A DNA stretch of 64,000 nucleotides from Phycisphaerales bacterium (GTDB lineage Bacteria; Planctomycetota; Phycisphaerae; Phycisphaerales; UBA1924): assembly GCA_020847175.1 (NCBI GenBank), contig JADLCM010000019.1, positions 121,460-185,459 of the forward strand. Direction: 5' to 3'. The position numbers and the translations under genes are program-made. This document shows, piece by piece, positions 18,349 through 29,688 of this stretch (position 1 is the first letter of the stretch; each line of letters begins with the position of its first letter). Below the pieces are notes generated by a model. The model was not told the DNA's origin. It did not search any database and saw only the letters and a program-made list of their open reading frames with translations.

Positions 18349-19455
18349 TCAGTTTCCGAGGCCCAGGATCAGGTCGTTGAACTCGGTGGCGCGGTCGAGG
18401 ACCACGGGGCGGCCTTCCTCGGTGTGGCGCGTGTTGCCGGTGGTGAGGAAGTTGAGCCCGTAGCGAAGCCCGCCCGAGTCCGCCCCCGTCGCCTTGGCGG
18501 CCTTGTCGGCGGCGCCCATGAAGATGCCGTCGAGGCCGGCGCTCATCAGAATCATCTGGCCGCGCGTGGCGGTGGGCAGGAGCTGGTCGTAGGTGAAGCC
18601 GGAGGCGCCCGGCTCCGCATTGGGGTAGCCCTGGTGCCCGAGGAGGGCGGCCATGGTGTTCTCGAGGTCGCCCGTGCTCACGCCGTCGCCGAGCAGGCTG
18701 TGGGTGTCGCCCCCTGCGGTGGTCTGGTCTTTGCCTCGCGCGCCCAGGTGCGTGGCCTTGAGGAAGCCGGCGTTCTGGGCCCAGTAGAAGTGGGCGGCGC
18801 CGCCCGAGGAATCAACCCGGGCGAAGTCGCGCGCCACGGTGACCTGGGCCGGGCCCGCTTCGTCGGCGACCCAGAGGAGCATGGGGTTGCCCCAGGCGTC
18901 CACGAGGTCGGGGATGTCCGCGTCGGTGGTGAGGGATGCGCCGGCGCCGAACTGGCTGGTGGGGCGCTCCTGCGTCGCGAGGAAGTTCGACTTGGGGTTG
19001 AAATACGAGGTGCGGTCCTTGGTGTTGGCCCCCATCAGGGTGACATTGACCCAGCGGCCCTGGTCGGCGTTCTCGGTGTGGGCCGCGTTGGAGGGCCCGA
19101 AGTTCTTCTCGACGCTCGCATCCGGGGTGTCGGAGTAGACGACGCCGCCCATGAGTTCGACGAGCGCGTTCTCCATGGAGGTGAAGCCGAACGTGGAGGC
19201 GTTTTCGGGGTCGCCCATCTCGCGGGCGCTGAAGACGCCCGGGGCGCGGTCCTTGTCCTGGCGGAACTGCTGGGCCGCGTTGGAGAAATCGTTCATCACG
19301 GCGCGCGTCGTGCCCGCCTTGGCGACATCGCGTGCCCCGCCCAGCGCGGGCAGGATGAGCGCGATGATGACCACGATGATGAAGATCACCACCAGAAGCT
19401 CGACCAGTGAAAACCCGCGTCGAGCGCTCATCCCAAACGACGTGTGCCCCGCCAT
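18349..19455 (-). CDS. Type IV prepilin-like / pseudopilin protein
   Basis: 368 residues from the ATG at 19455 (GAGGAG 7 nt upstream; the frame is open further but lacks a better start). It has a classical prepilin signal, SARRGFSLVELLVVIFIIVV, with cleavage expected after Gly and Glu at mature position 5, followed by a long hydrophobic helix. The rest is a large, mostly polar beta-rich domain with no named family. Such proteins are processed by a prepilin peptidase and assembled by type II secretion/type IV pilus machinery. They are numerous in Planctomycetes and often stand alone. The nearest related component here is the secretin at 49482-52853. Confidence 0.88.
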   Translation of the reverse strand: MAGHTSFGMSARRGFSLVELLVVIFIIVVIIALILPALGGARDVAKAGTTRAVMNDFSNAAQQFRQDKDRAPGVFSAREMGDPENASTFGFTSMENALVELMGGVVYSDTPDASVEKNFGPSNAAHTENADQGRWVNVTLMGANTKDRTSYFNPKSNFLATQERPTSQFGAGASLTTDADIPDLVDAWGNPMLLWVADEAGPAQVTVARDFARVDSSGGAAHFYWAQNAGFLKATHLGARGKDQTTAGGDTHSLLGDGVSTGDLENTMAALLGHQGYPNAEPGASGFTYDQLLPTATRGQMILMSAGLDGIFMGAADKAAKATGADSGGLRYGLNFLTTGNTRHTEEGRPVVLDRATEFNDLILGLGN

Positions 19456-19477
19456 GCTTCGCTCCTCTTCAGGCCGG

Positions 19478-19483
19478 ATCATA
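19478..19483 (-). promoter_or_regulatory. -10-like TATGAT of the prepilin gene
   Basis: Minus-strand TATGAT about 22 nt before the ATG. The short leader contains the GAGGAG ribosome site. Confidence 0.35.
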
Positions 19484-19663
19484 AGGTCCCGCGAACCGGG
19501 TCGCGCTGACACGCTCAGGCTGACTGAACGCACAACCCCACCGGGGCGAATGCCTCGGTCGCGGCGGCCTGGGTTGGAGGCACCCGTTCCGCCGCTCCCC
19601 TCTACGAACCAAACAGCGCCCCTGTTCCACCCGCAGGTTCCCGCATTTTCCCTTGTCCGGGGC

Positions 19664-20422
19664 TCAGGCCTCGTCGTCTGACTCGATCGCCGCGCGGCAG
19701 GATTCGACGATCCCCAGGAGTTGGAGGTCGGGCACCACATGCTCAACGACCTCGTCACCTTCGAAGAGGATCGGTGCATCCCCGCCTGTGGCAATCACTT
19801 GCGGGTAGGCTTCGTACGCTTCGGCGTAGCGTTCAAGCAGGAGGCGCACCGCCCCGCGCACCGCCGCGAAGACGCCCATGCGCATCGCCCGGGGTGTGTC
19901 TTTGCCGAATGGCTCACCCGGAAGCGGGGGGTCAGGGTTCAGGAGAGGCAGGGCGGCGGTTCGTTCGTGGAGCGACCTGAGCATCATGCGGAGCCCGGGC
20001 AGGATCGCTCCGCCCTGAAAGACGCCTTCGCCATCCACAAAATCCACGGTCACCGCGGTGCCCGCGTCGACCACGACGCACGCCTGCTTCGCCCGCGCGA
20101 AGGCCCCGAGGGCCGAGAGCAGGCGGTCCTGGCCCACGGTCGAATCGTCTTCGAGCGCGTTGGCGATGGCGATGGGGAGGTCGCGCCCCATGCGATACAC
20201 GTCGCGGCCCTCGTCGCGGAGCAGGTTTTCGAGGCGTTCCGCCAGGGGGTTGTTCACGCTGGAGATGACGACGGGCCCCCCACCCAGCCCCGCCGCGGCG
20301 TTGACAATCGCGCCGGGGTCGGCATTCTCGTGGGACATGGCGGAATCGAGTTCGAACTCGCGCACCAGCCCGACCCGGGTGCGGGTATTGCCGGCGGCGA
20401 GGGCGATGAAGGTCGAAGGCAT
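19664..20422 (-). CDS. coaX: Type III pantothenate kinase
   Basis: 252 residues, the usual CoaX length. It phosphorylates pantothenate, the first step of coenzyme A synthesis. Visible motifs are AAGNTRTRVG at the N-terminus (the family phosphate loop, normally DxGNT), VVDAGTAVTVDFVD with the probable catalytic Asp119, GGAILPGLRMM for pantothenate binding, and VIATGGDA near the end. The first Asp of DxGNT is Ala9 here, which is unusual because that residue helps hold Mg-ATP. The protein may depend more on the second Asp or be impaired. Minus-strand TACCCT lies 5 nt before the ATG, so a leaderless mRNA is likely. It is followed 208 nt later by the prepilin gene on the same strand. Confidence 0.88.
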   Translation of the reverse strand: MPSTFIALAAGNTRTRVGLVREFELDSAMSHENADPGAIVNAAAGLGGGPVVISSVNNPLAERLENLLRDEGRDVYRMGRDLPIAIANALEDDSTVGQDRLLSALGAFARAKQACVVVDAGTAVTVDFVDGEGVFQGGAILPGLRMMLRSLHERTAALPLLNPDPPLPGEPFGKDTPRAMRMGVFAAVRGAVRLLLERYAEAYEAYPQVIATGGDAPILFEGDEVVEHVVPDLQLLGIVESCRAAIESDDEA

Positions 20423-20427
20423 GGGGG

Positions 20428-20433
20428 AGGGTA
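20428..20433 (-). promoter_or_regulatory. -10-like TACCCT before coaX
   Basis: Minus-strand TACCCT with a 5-nt gap to the ATG at 20422; probable leaderless start. It is divergent from the transglutaminase promoter about 35 nt away. Confidence 0.4.
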
Positions 20434-20464
20434 GGGGTGGGGCATCGCTCGGTCGTCATAGTGC

Positions 20465-20492
20465 TTGACACGTTCGGATTTTATGCTAACAT
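20465..20492 (+). promoter_or_regulatory. Consensus-like promoter of the transglutaminase gene
   Basis: A perfect TTGACA (20465-20470) is followed after 16 nt by TAACAT (20487-20492), giving a start site near 20499. This is a more sigma-70-like promoter than the TACnnT elements elsewhere in the window. The predicted transcript would begin just before GGAG (20505-20508) and ATG (20515). Confidence 0.55.
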
Positions 20493-20495
20493 CGT

Positions 20496-23402
<2,907 letters not shown>

Positions 23403-23474
23403 GCGAGCCGGCACGCGGGGCGGATGTGTCGGCGAGGGAACGGAAGTCCGCGATCTCTCCGACCCGCGCCCCGC

Positions 23475-24212
23475 TCACCCCCTCCTCTCGTGGTCCAGGA
23501 TCACCGCCGCGGCGGCGAGGCACGCGGTCTCGATGCGCATGACGTGCTCGCCAAAGCACGCGATGCGGGCCCCGGCCCGGCGCGCAGCGTCGATCTCGCG
23601 TTCTTCGAAGTCACCCACCGGGCCCACCAGCAGGCGGATGCGCCTGCTCCCGGTCGGCACATACGGCGTGCCGCTCACGTGCGCGAGGACGAGCGTGCAG
23701 GGGTCGTCGGCGGGCGCTCCGCGGGCTTCCGCGAGGGCATCATCGAGGGTGATGCGGGGCTCGACGCGCAGACGCCACGCCCGGCCGCACTGCTTGCTTG
23801 CCTCGCGGGCGTGGCGTTCAAGGCGTTCGAGTTTGCCTTCGCGCGGATCGACCTCGGTGCGGGCGCAGACGAGCGGCGACCAGCTCCACGCCCCCGCCTG
23901 GCTCAACTGGTCGACCAACTGTTCGGACGCCTCGCCCTTGGGTGCGCTGGCGCAGACTTCAAGGCGCGGGTGGGGGGGCGGCATGTGCCGCACTTCGTCG
24001 ATGCGCACGCGCATGTGCCAATCGTGCTTGCCCCGCTTGTCGGTCGCTTCGAGCACGCTGAGAGCGATGGCCCCCTCGCCGTCGAGGAGTTCGAGCACCG
24101 CGCCCGGGGCGAGGCGTCTGACGCGCAGGGCGTGGTGGGCTTCTTCGCCCGAGATGTCCAGCGTCGCGCCCGCCTGAACGGAGGAAGGAATGAGGACGCG
24201 GTGGTGGGTCAT
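23475..24212 (-). CDS. rsmE: 16S rRNA (uracil-1498-N3)-methyltransferase
   Basis: 245 residues, the normal RsmE length. It methylates U1498 in the decoding site of 16S rRNA using S-adenosylmethionine. The N-terminal PUA-like part has EEAHHALRVRRL. The C-terminal SPOUT knot shows VGPVGDFEEREIDAARRAG and ACFGEHVMRIETACLAAAAV, which match the family patterns GPEGGF and LGxxILRxETA. The usual Glu-Gly of GPEGG is Val-Gly here, a small deviation. It converges with the transglutaminase gene, with 72 nt between the stops, and is otherwise isolated. Confidence 0.9.
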   Translation of the reverse strand: MTHHRVLIPSSVQAGATLDISGEEAHHALRVRRLAPGAVLELLDGEGAIALSVLEATDKRGKHDWHMRVRIDEVRHMPPPHPRLEVCASAPKGEASEQLVDQLSQAGAWSWSPLVCARTEVDPREGKLERLERHAREASKQCGRAWRLRVEPRITLDDALAEARGAPADDPCTLVLAHVSGTPYVPTGSRRIRLLVGPVGDFEEREIDAARRAGARIACFGEHVMRIETACLAAAAVILDHERRG

Positions 24213-24322
24213 CGGGGCACTCTGGGGTTATCCTTGGCCGGGGCGCGGCGGGTGCGAGGTAAAGCAACGTCTGCCCTTGAGTCCGAGAGCCTGTGGGACG
24301 ATGATCCGAGGCTGGACACGAC

Positions 24323-25531
24323 ATGGCGAACGAATCGGCCAAGATGCAGAATAGCGATGCCATCGACCGGCAGGTCGATGTGATGGCGCGCGGCGATGAC
24401 CCGGCGCAGGCGGTGCGCGATCCGCGCGTGGAGGCACAGCTCGACGACCTCCTGGCCGGAGGGCCCGGGCCTGATGAGACCCTGAGCTCGCTGGATCGGC
24501 AGCTCGCGTCGCTCACGGCAGAGCTGTTGGAAGGCGATTTTGTTGACAGCAACGACAGCATGGTCAACGGGCCTGTGGGTAGCGCTGGGGATGCGCCGGT
24601 CGAGGCGAAGTCCGCCGATTCAGCGTCTGCCGCAGCATCGCCGTCGCTCGCGGCAACCGCCTCCGAGCAGTCTGTTCCTGCCGCCGCGCCTGTTGCATGT
24701 ACTCCGCTGAGTGATGACAAGACGCTGGATGGGCAGTTGGCGGCATTGGGAACGGATCTGCCGGACGGCGACTTTGAATCGGCATCGGGCGACATGGTGG
24801 GCGCCTCGAAAGAGGCCGGGTGCGTGCAGGGGGAGACGCCGTTCTCCGAAGCAGAGCATGTGCCCGAGGCTGTCGGGGCGAGGTCGCCCGGAGCGGCGGA
24901 GGAAGGTGCGGGGCGGGCGGACGAAGCAGCGCCGGCGGGCGACGTGCCTGTGGGTTCATCGAGTGAGTCCGTTGTGCCGGCCGCAACTGCCTCGCCCGAG
25001 GGTTCGGAGACGGCAGCATCGGCGAGCGCATCCGGTCGTGCGGGACTCGAAACGTCGCGCGGAACGCCCGGGGCGTCGGTAGAGCCCGGCGCGTCTGGCA
25101 CGAATCCGAATCCTGCGGTTGAGGTTGGCCAGGGCTCTGTGGCGCGTGCGCCGCGGCCGGCCCCAGTTCCCGACGCGGCGCCCGCGCGCCCGGGCCGGTC
25201 GATCGGGGCGCGTCTGCGGGGTGCGGCCTGGACGTCGCTGCGCCGGGCCGAGCCGGCGGCGAAGCAGGTCGCGGCGCTGGCCTCCAAGCCGCTTGAGGGC
25301 CGCCCGCCGGTGATCCGCCAGAGCATCGGCTGGCTGGCGATCTGGACGGCGTTTCTGGCGATGTGCGCGCTGATGGCAAGCCTGATGTTCCGCGCGCCGG
25401 ACGCCCCCGAGACCGAAGCCGAGCCGAGCACGATTGACGTCCCCCATGAGGGTGAGGCCGAGCCCGCGGAGCCCCGGGCTGGAGAGAACCTTCGGGGCAG
25501 GCCGATTCCACCACCCGGGCCTCACCACTGA
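24323..25531 (+). CDS. Unknown acidic Ala/Pro-rich protein with one C-terminal membrane segment
   Basis: 402 residues. A short charged start is followed by a long low-complexity region rich in Ala, Glu, Gly, Pro and Ser (about residues 90-290) and a basic stretch. One transmembrane helix follows (IGWLAIWTAFLAMCALMASL, about residues 337-356), then an acidic tail. Two internal copies of a motif, LDRQLASLTAELLEGDF and LDGQLAALGTDLPDGDF, each followed about 7 residues later by Met-Val, suggest a duplicated short binding element in the cytoplasmic part. No family is recognised. It lies 51 nt upstream of the phosphofructokinase gene on the same strand, but no functional link is evident. Confidence 0.75.
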   Translation: MANESAKMQNSDAIDRQVDVMARGDDPAQAVRDPRVEAQLDDLLAGGPGPDETLSSLDRQLASLTAELLEGDFVDSNDSMVNGPVGSAGDAPVEAKSADSASAAASPSLAATASEQSVPAAAPVACTPLSDDKTLDGQLAALGTDLPDGDFESASGDMVGASKEAGCVQGETPFSEAEHVPEAVGARSPGAAEEGAGRADEAAPAGDVPVGSSSESVVPAATASPEGSETAASASASGRAGLETSRGTPGASVEPGASGTNPNPAVEVGQGSVARAPRPAPVPDAAPARPGRSIGARLRGAAWTSLRRAEPAAKQVAALASKPLEGRPPVIRQSIGWLAIWTAFLAMCALMASLMFRAPDAPETEAEPSTIDVPHEGEAEPAEPRAGENLRGRPIPPPGPHH

Positions 25532-25582
25532 CGCGCGGGCCCCGAGCGCGGCCCTGCGCCCTGCACGAACGGAAAGACACCC

Positions 25583-26680
25583 ATGCCCCGTGACATCCGA
25601 CGCATCGCGATCCTGACCGGGGGGGGCGACTGCCCCGGGCTCAACGCGGTCATTCGCGCCGTGGCGAAGGACGCGATGTTCCACGGCATGGAGGTGCTGG
25701 GCATCGAGGACGGGTTTCTCGGGCTGATCGAGGACAGGGTTCGCCCGCTGCGGGTGGAGGATGTCTCGGGCATCCTGACCGTGGGGGGAACGATCCTCGG
25801 GAGCAGCAACAAGGCGAACCCGCAGAAGTTCGCGGTGGGGCGCAACCCGGACGGCAGCGTCATCTGGAAGGACGTGACCGACGTGTGCGTGAAGCACCTG
25901 CAGGAGCGGGGCGTGGATGTGCTGATCGCGATCGGAGGCGACGGCACCATGGCCTGCGCGGAGCCGATGATCCGCATGGGCGTGCCCTGCGTGGGTGTGC
26001 CCAAGACCATCGACAATGACCTGTGGGGCACCGAGCTGACGTTCGGGTTCCAGACCGCGGTGCAGATCGCCTCGGACGCGATTGACCGGGTGCAGACCAC
26101 GGCCGCGAGCCATCACCGGGCAATGGTGGTGGAGGTGATGGGGCGGAACGCGGGGTGGATCGGGCTCTACGCGGGGCTGGCCTCGGCGAGCGACGTGATC
26201 CTGCTGCCCGAGCAGCCCTTCGACCTGGAGAAGGTGTGCGAGGTGGTGCGTCGGCGCGGGAGCCGGGGCAGCCGCTTCACGGTGATCTGCTGCGCGGAGG
26301 GCGCGTATCCGCGCGACGGCGAGCGGGTGGTGGAGCGGGTGGACCCGACCAGCCCCGACCCGATCCGGCTCGGCGGCATCAGCCGATGGCTTTCGGCGGA
26401 GATCGAGAAGCGCACGGGCATCGAGTCGCGCTACGTGGTGCTGGGGCACGTGCAGCGGGGGGGCTCGCCCGTGTCGCAGGATCGCGTGCTTGCGACGCTC
26501 TTCGGCGATCACGCGATGGAGCTGCTGAAGGAGGGGCGTCTCAACCGGCTCGTCGCCTGGCAGAACGGGCGCCTCACCGACGTGGACATGCGGGAGAGCG
26601 CCGGGCGGCAGCGCCTGGTGACGCCCGACAACCCCGTGGTGGAGGCGGCGCGGAGCGTGGGGACGAGTTTCGGAGACTGA
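25583..26680 (+). CDS. pfkA: 6-phosphofructokinase
   Basis: 365 residues; phosphorylates fructose 6-phosphate to the 1,6-bisphosphate in glycolysis. Motifs: ILTGGGDCPGLNAVIR at the N-terminus, AIGGDGTMACA for the donor phosphate, PKTIDNDLWGTE with the catalytic Asp, EVMGRNAGWIGLYAG for substrate binding and LGHVQRGGSP. The donor position is Gly (GGDGT), as in ATP-dependent enzymes, while the later position is Lys (PKTIDND), as in PPi-dependent ones. This Gly/Lys combination is known in one ATP-using clade, so ATP is likely but PPi cannot be excluded from sequence alone. It ends 4 nt from the stop of the convergent operon. Confidence 0.93.
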   Translation: MPRDIRRIAILTGGGDCPGLNAVIRAVAKDAMFHGMEVLGIEDGFLGLIEDRVRPLRVEDVSGILTVGGTILGSSNKANPQKFAVGRNPDGSVIWKDVTDVCVKHLQERGVDVLIAIGGDGTMACAEPMIRMGVPCVGVPKTIDNDLWGTELTFGFQTAVQIASDAIDRVQTTAASHHRAMVVEVMGRNAGWIGLYAGLASASDVILLPEQPFDLEKVCEVVRRRGSRGSRFTVICCAEGAYPRDGERVVERVDPTSPDPIRLGGISRWLSAEIEKRTGIESRYVVLGHVQRGGSPVSQDRVLATLFGDHAMELLKEGRLNRLVAWQNGRLTDVDMRESAGRQRLVTPDNPVVEAARSVGTSFGD

Positions 26681-26684
26681 GCCG

Positions 26685-27869
26685 TCACGCGCCGTCGTGT
26701 TCGACGAGGAGCAGGGCCTCGGAGATGATGACGCGGTCCTGGATCGGGCCGCGCTCGCCGGGGAGCAGGATGAGCCGGAGTTCGGAGGCGCCCGCGAGGT
26801 CGATGCGGATGAGTTCGGCGGGGGAGTCGGCGCTGAGGCGGACCTCGGCGCGCGGGGCCGCCGAGGGGCCGTCGGTCTCGATGCGCAGCAGGCAGTCGCC
26901 CCAGCGCCGGGCTTCGGGGGCGAGGGCGGCGCGCAGGCTCAGGGCGACCGCCCCCCGGGGCAGGGGCCAGGTGAGCGTCATGGGTCCGGGGAGTGTGATG
27001 GCGGAGAGGTCGAGCTCGCCCGGGGGGCCGAACTCGGGGCCAGGCGTCCAGCGGCGGCCTTCGGCCGGGGCAACCGCGGGCGGGCCGAGGGCGCTGAGGG
27101 GGCGCAGGCGCGCAGGGGCGAAGTTCATGGCGAGCACTTCGCCCACGACGCGGGAGAGGCTCTGGCGCCCGCGCGTGACGACTTCGAGCACCGGCTCAAA
27201 CTCGATGCGCACGCCCTCGCCCGGGCCGACCGGGCGGGCGGCGAGCACGGTGCCGTCGCTGAGCCACATGAGCGGGGCGCTCGCGGGCTCGGCGTCGGAA
27301 GCGAGGCGCACCTCGCGCACCTGGCTGAGTTCGACGGCGACGACGCCCGTGTCGGTCTCGATGAGCACGCCGGAGCCGAGCCCGGCGACGAAGCCGACAA
27401 GGCGGTCGCCCCCGGCGGTGAGCACGAGGTCGCGGGCCTCGGCGCGGGCGCTGAAGGGCAGGCGCGGGGTGGAAGATTCGGCCATGCAGCGGACGAGATC
27501 GAGGGGCACGAGGAGCGATGCGCCGCCCGCAAGTTCCCAGGTGATTGTTTCGCCGGGAATGGACTCGCGCGGGCGTCCCATGAGCACCTGGCCGTCCACG
27601 AGTTCGAGGCGCCAGGGCTCGGGGGGCGCGGGCTCGTCTGCCGGGTCAACGGAGAGGAACGCGAGGGCGCCGGGCACGAGGGTGCGCTGATCGTCCGTCA
27701 GTGTCAGGGGGCCCTCGGCGCCGAGGCCGACCAGCCCGAGGTCGCGCTGCGCCAGCCCTTCGGCGATGATGCGCCGGGGGAGGCCATCGAACCCATCGGC
27801 GCGAGGGGCGGCCGCGGACGCGGGGGCACAGGCCAGGAGGAGGGGGATGAGGGCACGTCCGGGGGTCAT
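26685..27869 (-). CDS. Unknown exported protein, last gene of the DUF58/BatA operon
   Basis: 394 residues from the ATG at 27869, whose ATGA overlaps the upstream stop, which fixes the start. An N-terminal signal peptide (ALIPLLLACAPASAAAP) is followed by a beta-rich protein with repeated short segments, such as RLELVDGQVLMGRP, DRLVGFVAGLGSGVLIETD and MWLSDGTVLAARPVG. These resemble the small SH3/LSm-like strands seen in planctomycete proteins of this kind of operon. The C-terminal third looks like a carbohydrate-binding-type beta-sandwich (TLTWPLPRGAVALSLRAAL). No enzymatic motif is seen. Translation is probably coupled to the cyclase-repeat gene. Confidence 0.72.
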   Translation of the reverse strand: MTPGRALIPLLLACAPASAAAPRADGFDGLPRRIIAEGLAQRDLGLVGLGAEGPLTLTDDQRTLVPGALAFLSVDPADEPAPPEPWRLELVDGQVLMGRPRESIPGETITWELAGGASLLVPLDLVRCMAESSTPRLPFSARAEARDLVLTAGGDRLVGFVAGLGSGVLIETDTGVVAVELSQVREVRLASDAEPASAPLMWLSDGTVLAARPVGPGEGVRIEFEPVLEVVTRGRQSLSRVVGEVLAMNFAPARLRPLSALGPPAVAPAEGRRWTPGPEFGPPGELDLSAITLPGPMTLTWPLPRGAVALSLRAALAPEARRWGDCLLRIETDGPSAAPRAEVRLSADSPAELIRIDLAGASELRLILLPGERGPIQDRVIISEALLLVEHDGA

Positions 27870-29002
27870 CGCTGGAAGATCGGCAGATATCGCTTGGGCA
27901 TTTGCAGAACGATGAGCGCCATGGCCGTGGCGTACGCATTGCCGTACGAACGATCCTCCCAGGAGCCGTCGTCCGCCTGCTTGGCGACGAGTTCGCCCCG
28001 GATGCCTTTCCACCAGTCCTCCCAGGCGGTTCCGCCCGCGAGGTACATGGCCTGCACGGCGTAGTAGTGCCCGTAGAAATAGTGGGCCCGCTGCTCGGGC
28101 ACGCTGCCGGGCAGTGAGACTTCGCGCACGTAGCGCAGGCCGCGGTCGATCGCCGGGTCGTCGTAGATGCCGGCGTAGAAGAGCGTGGCGACGCCCGCCG
28201 CGGAGCGGGACCAGAGGCTCGTGCCCATCTCGGCCTGGTAGCGGAAGCCCCCGTCGGGGTTCTGGCAGCGCTTGACGTATTCGACCGCGCGATCCACGAC
28301 TTCCTTCTTCACCTCGATCCCGGCGTTGCGGGCGGAACGCAGGGCCATGACCTGGCAGATGGTGACGGAGACATCGGCGTCGTAGGGGACGGGGTTGTAG
28401 CGCCAGCCGCCCTCGTCGTTCTGCGACTGCTCGATGAGGCGCACGGCGCGGACGAGCCCTTCGTGGCAGCGCTGGGCGAGGCGGGTGTCTGCCCCGCCGG
28501 CGGTCATGCCGTAGACCTCGCCCACAAAGAGGGTCGCGAAGCCGTGCCCGTACATCGGCGAGTGCGAACTGTCGGCGACGAACATGCCGTTCTCGGCCTG
28601 GTGGCTCAGCACGTACTCAAGGCCCTTGCGCACGGCCTCGCCGTACTCGCCCCGCCCGGGCAGGTGCCCGTCGGCCATGTAGGCGAGGCAGGCGAGGCTG
28701 GTGACGGCAACATTGCCCCCGAATCGACCCGAGCCGAAGGAGCCGTCGGGCTGCTGGTCTTCGGCAAGCCGCTTGAGACCGAGCTCAACGCTCTTGAGGA
28801 GGTAGTCGGGCATCTCGTCAGGGGCGGCGATGTTTTCGGCGGTCTGATGGCCGGGGTCGTCGACGGGGGGCGGTTCGGGCCGCGGCGCTTCGGTGGGCTG
28901 CGCGGGGTCGGGGGGTGTCCCGGGCTGGGAACGCCCCTTCGCGGGCGCGATGGCGCACACGCCGACGAGGGCGGCGCAGGCGAGGCTGAGTCTCGGGCTC
29001 AT
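27866..29002 (-). CDS. Exported prenyltransferase/squalene-cyclase-repeat protein
   Basis: 378 residues: a signal peptide (SLACAALVGVCAIAPAKG), a Pro-rich spacer, then repeats of the QW type seen in squalene cyclases and protein prenyltransferase beta subunits. Examples are LAEDQQPDGSFGSG, IEQSQNDEGGWRYNP, KRCQNPDGGFRYQ and KQADDGSWEDRSYG. The DxDD catalytic motif of cyclases is not seen, so this is more likely an alpha/alpha-toroid binding protein than a terpene cyclase. Both ends overlap their neighbours by ATGA (28999-29002 and 27866-27869). Such genes commonly sit in planctomycete DUF58/VWA operons, where their role is unknown. Confidence 0.82.
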   Translation of the reverse strand: MSPRLSLACAALVGVCAIAPAKGRSQPGTPPDPAQPTEAPRPEPPPVDDPGHQTAENIAAPDEMPDYLLKSVELGLKRLAEDQQPDGSFGSGRFGGNVAVTSLACLAYMADGHLPGRGEYGEAVRKGLEYVLSHQAENGMFVADSSHSPMYGHGFATLFVGEVYGMTAGGADTRLAQRCHEGLVRAVRLIEQSQNDEGGWRYNPVPYDADVSVTICQVMALRSARNAGIEVKKEVVDRAVEYVKRCQNPDGGFRYQAEMGTSLWSRSAAGVATLFYAGIYDDPAIDRGLRYVREVSLPGSVPEQRAHYFYGHYYAVQAMYLAGGTAWEDWWKGIRGELVAKQADDGSWEDRSYGNAYATAMALIVLQMPKRYLPIFQR

Positions 29003-29688
29003 CGGCGCTCCTCCGCGAGGCGCCGGTAGTACTGCTCGGTCATGGCCCGGTAGAGGGAGGAGAACGGGTCGTTGGTGCCCTGCATCAGGGCCCCGCGCAA
29101 GCGCTCGGGGAGCGCGCCCCAGGCAGCGCGGGCGGATTCGAGGGGCGGGTTGAGCGCACCGTCGGCCCGGGGCGGGCCGTCATCGCGCCGGTCGCCATCT
29201 CCCCGGGCGTCCTGCTGAGAACTCTGCGGCTGGGCGGGGGCGTTCTGATCCTGCTGCTGTTGCTGCTGCTGGTTCTGTTGCTGCTGCGCGTTCTGCTGCT
29301 GCGACTGGATCAGTTCATCCAGGGCCCGCAGGGCGCTCTCCTGCATCCGCTGCGTGCCGAGGCCCGTGTCCTGTGCATCGCCGAGGCGACGCGCGCTCTC
29401 ACCCATCAGCTCCACGGCGAGCCGAAAGCGGTCCTGGGCCTGGCCGCCCGAGAGCTGCCGGTCGAGGGCCGCCTGGGCCGGGTCGGGGGCGCCGGGGGTT
29501 CCGGGACGGTCGGGCGCGGGTTCGAGCCCCAGCAGTTCGTCGAGGGTGGGGATGTGCCGGGCGGGAGGGGTGCTTGAGGACGCCGCGGGCGCCGGGGCTG
29601 CGGCGTCCGGCGGCGGGGCGGGATCCCCCGGCTGCGCGCCCGGGAGGGCCCGCGCGAGCCCGAGCAAGATGACGGCGCAGGCGATCAT
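28999..29688 (-). CDS. Unknown exported Gln-rich protein
   Basis: 229 residues with a hydrophobic N-terminus (MIACAVILLGLARALPGAQ), a Pro/Ala-rich segment, a helical middle and a glutamine tract of about 25 residues interrupted by Asn (QQNAQQQQNQQQQQQQDQN). The conserved-looking end reads NDPFSSLYRAMTEQYYRRLAE. Stop/start overlaps of the ATGA type with both neighbours fix the start and tie it to the operon. No family is known to me. A periplasmic partner of the large coiled-coil protein encoded upstream is a guess based on the matching Gln/Arg-rich composition. Confidence 0.72.
   Translation of the reverse strand: MIACAVILLGLARALPGAQPGDPAPPPDAAAPAPAASSSTPPARHIPTLDELLGLEPAPDRPGTPGAPDPAQAALDRQLSGGQAQDRFRLAVELMGESARRLGDAQDTGLGTQRMQESALRALDELIQSQQQNAQQQQNQQQQQQQDQNAPAQPQSSQQDARGDGDRRDDGPPRADGALNPPLESARAAWGALPERLRGALMQGTNDPFSSLYRAMTEQYYRRLAEERR

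Noticed and set aside
26685..27869. Upstream ATG at 28013 as start
   Set aside because: It would overlap the cyclase-repeat gene by about 150 bases and add a His/Arg-rich stretch, whereas the ATG at 27869 overlaps the stop by 4 bases and is followed by a signal peptide.
27866..29002. Squalene-hopene cyclase
   Set aside because: It is too short (378 against about 630 residues), lacks the DxDD motif and has a signal peptide; only the repeats are shared.
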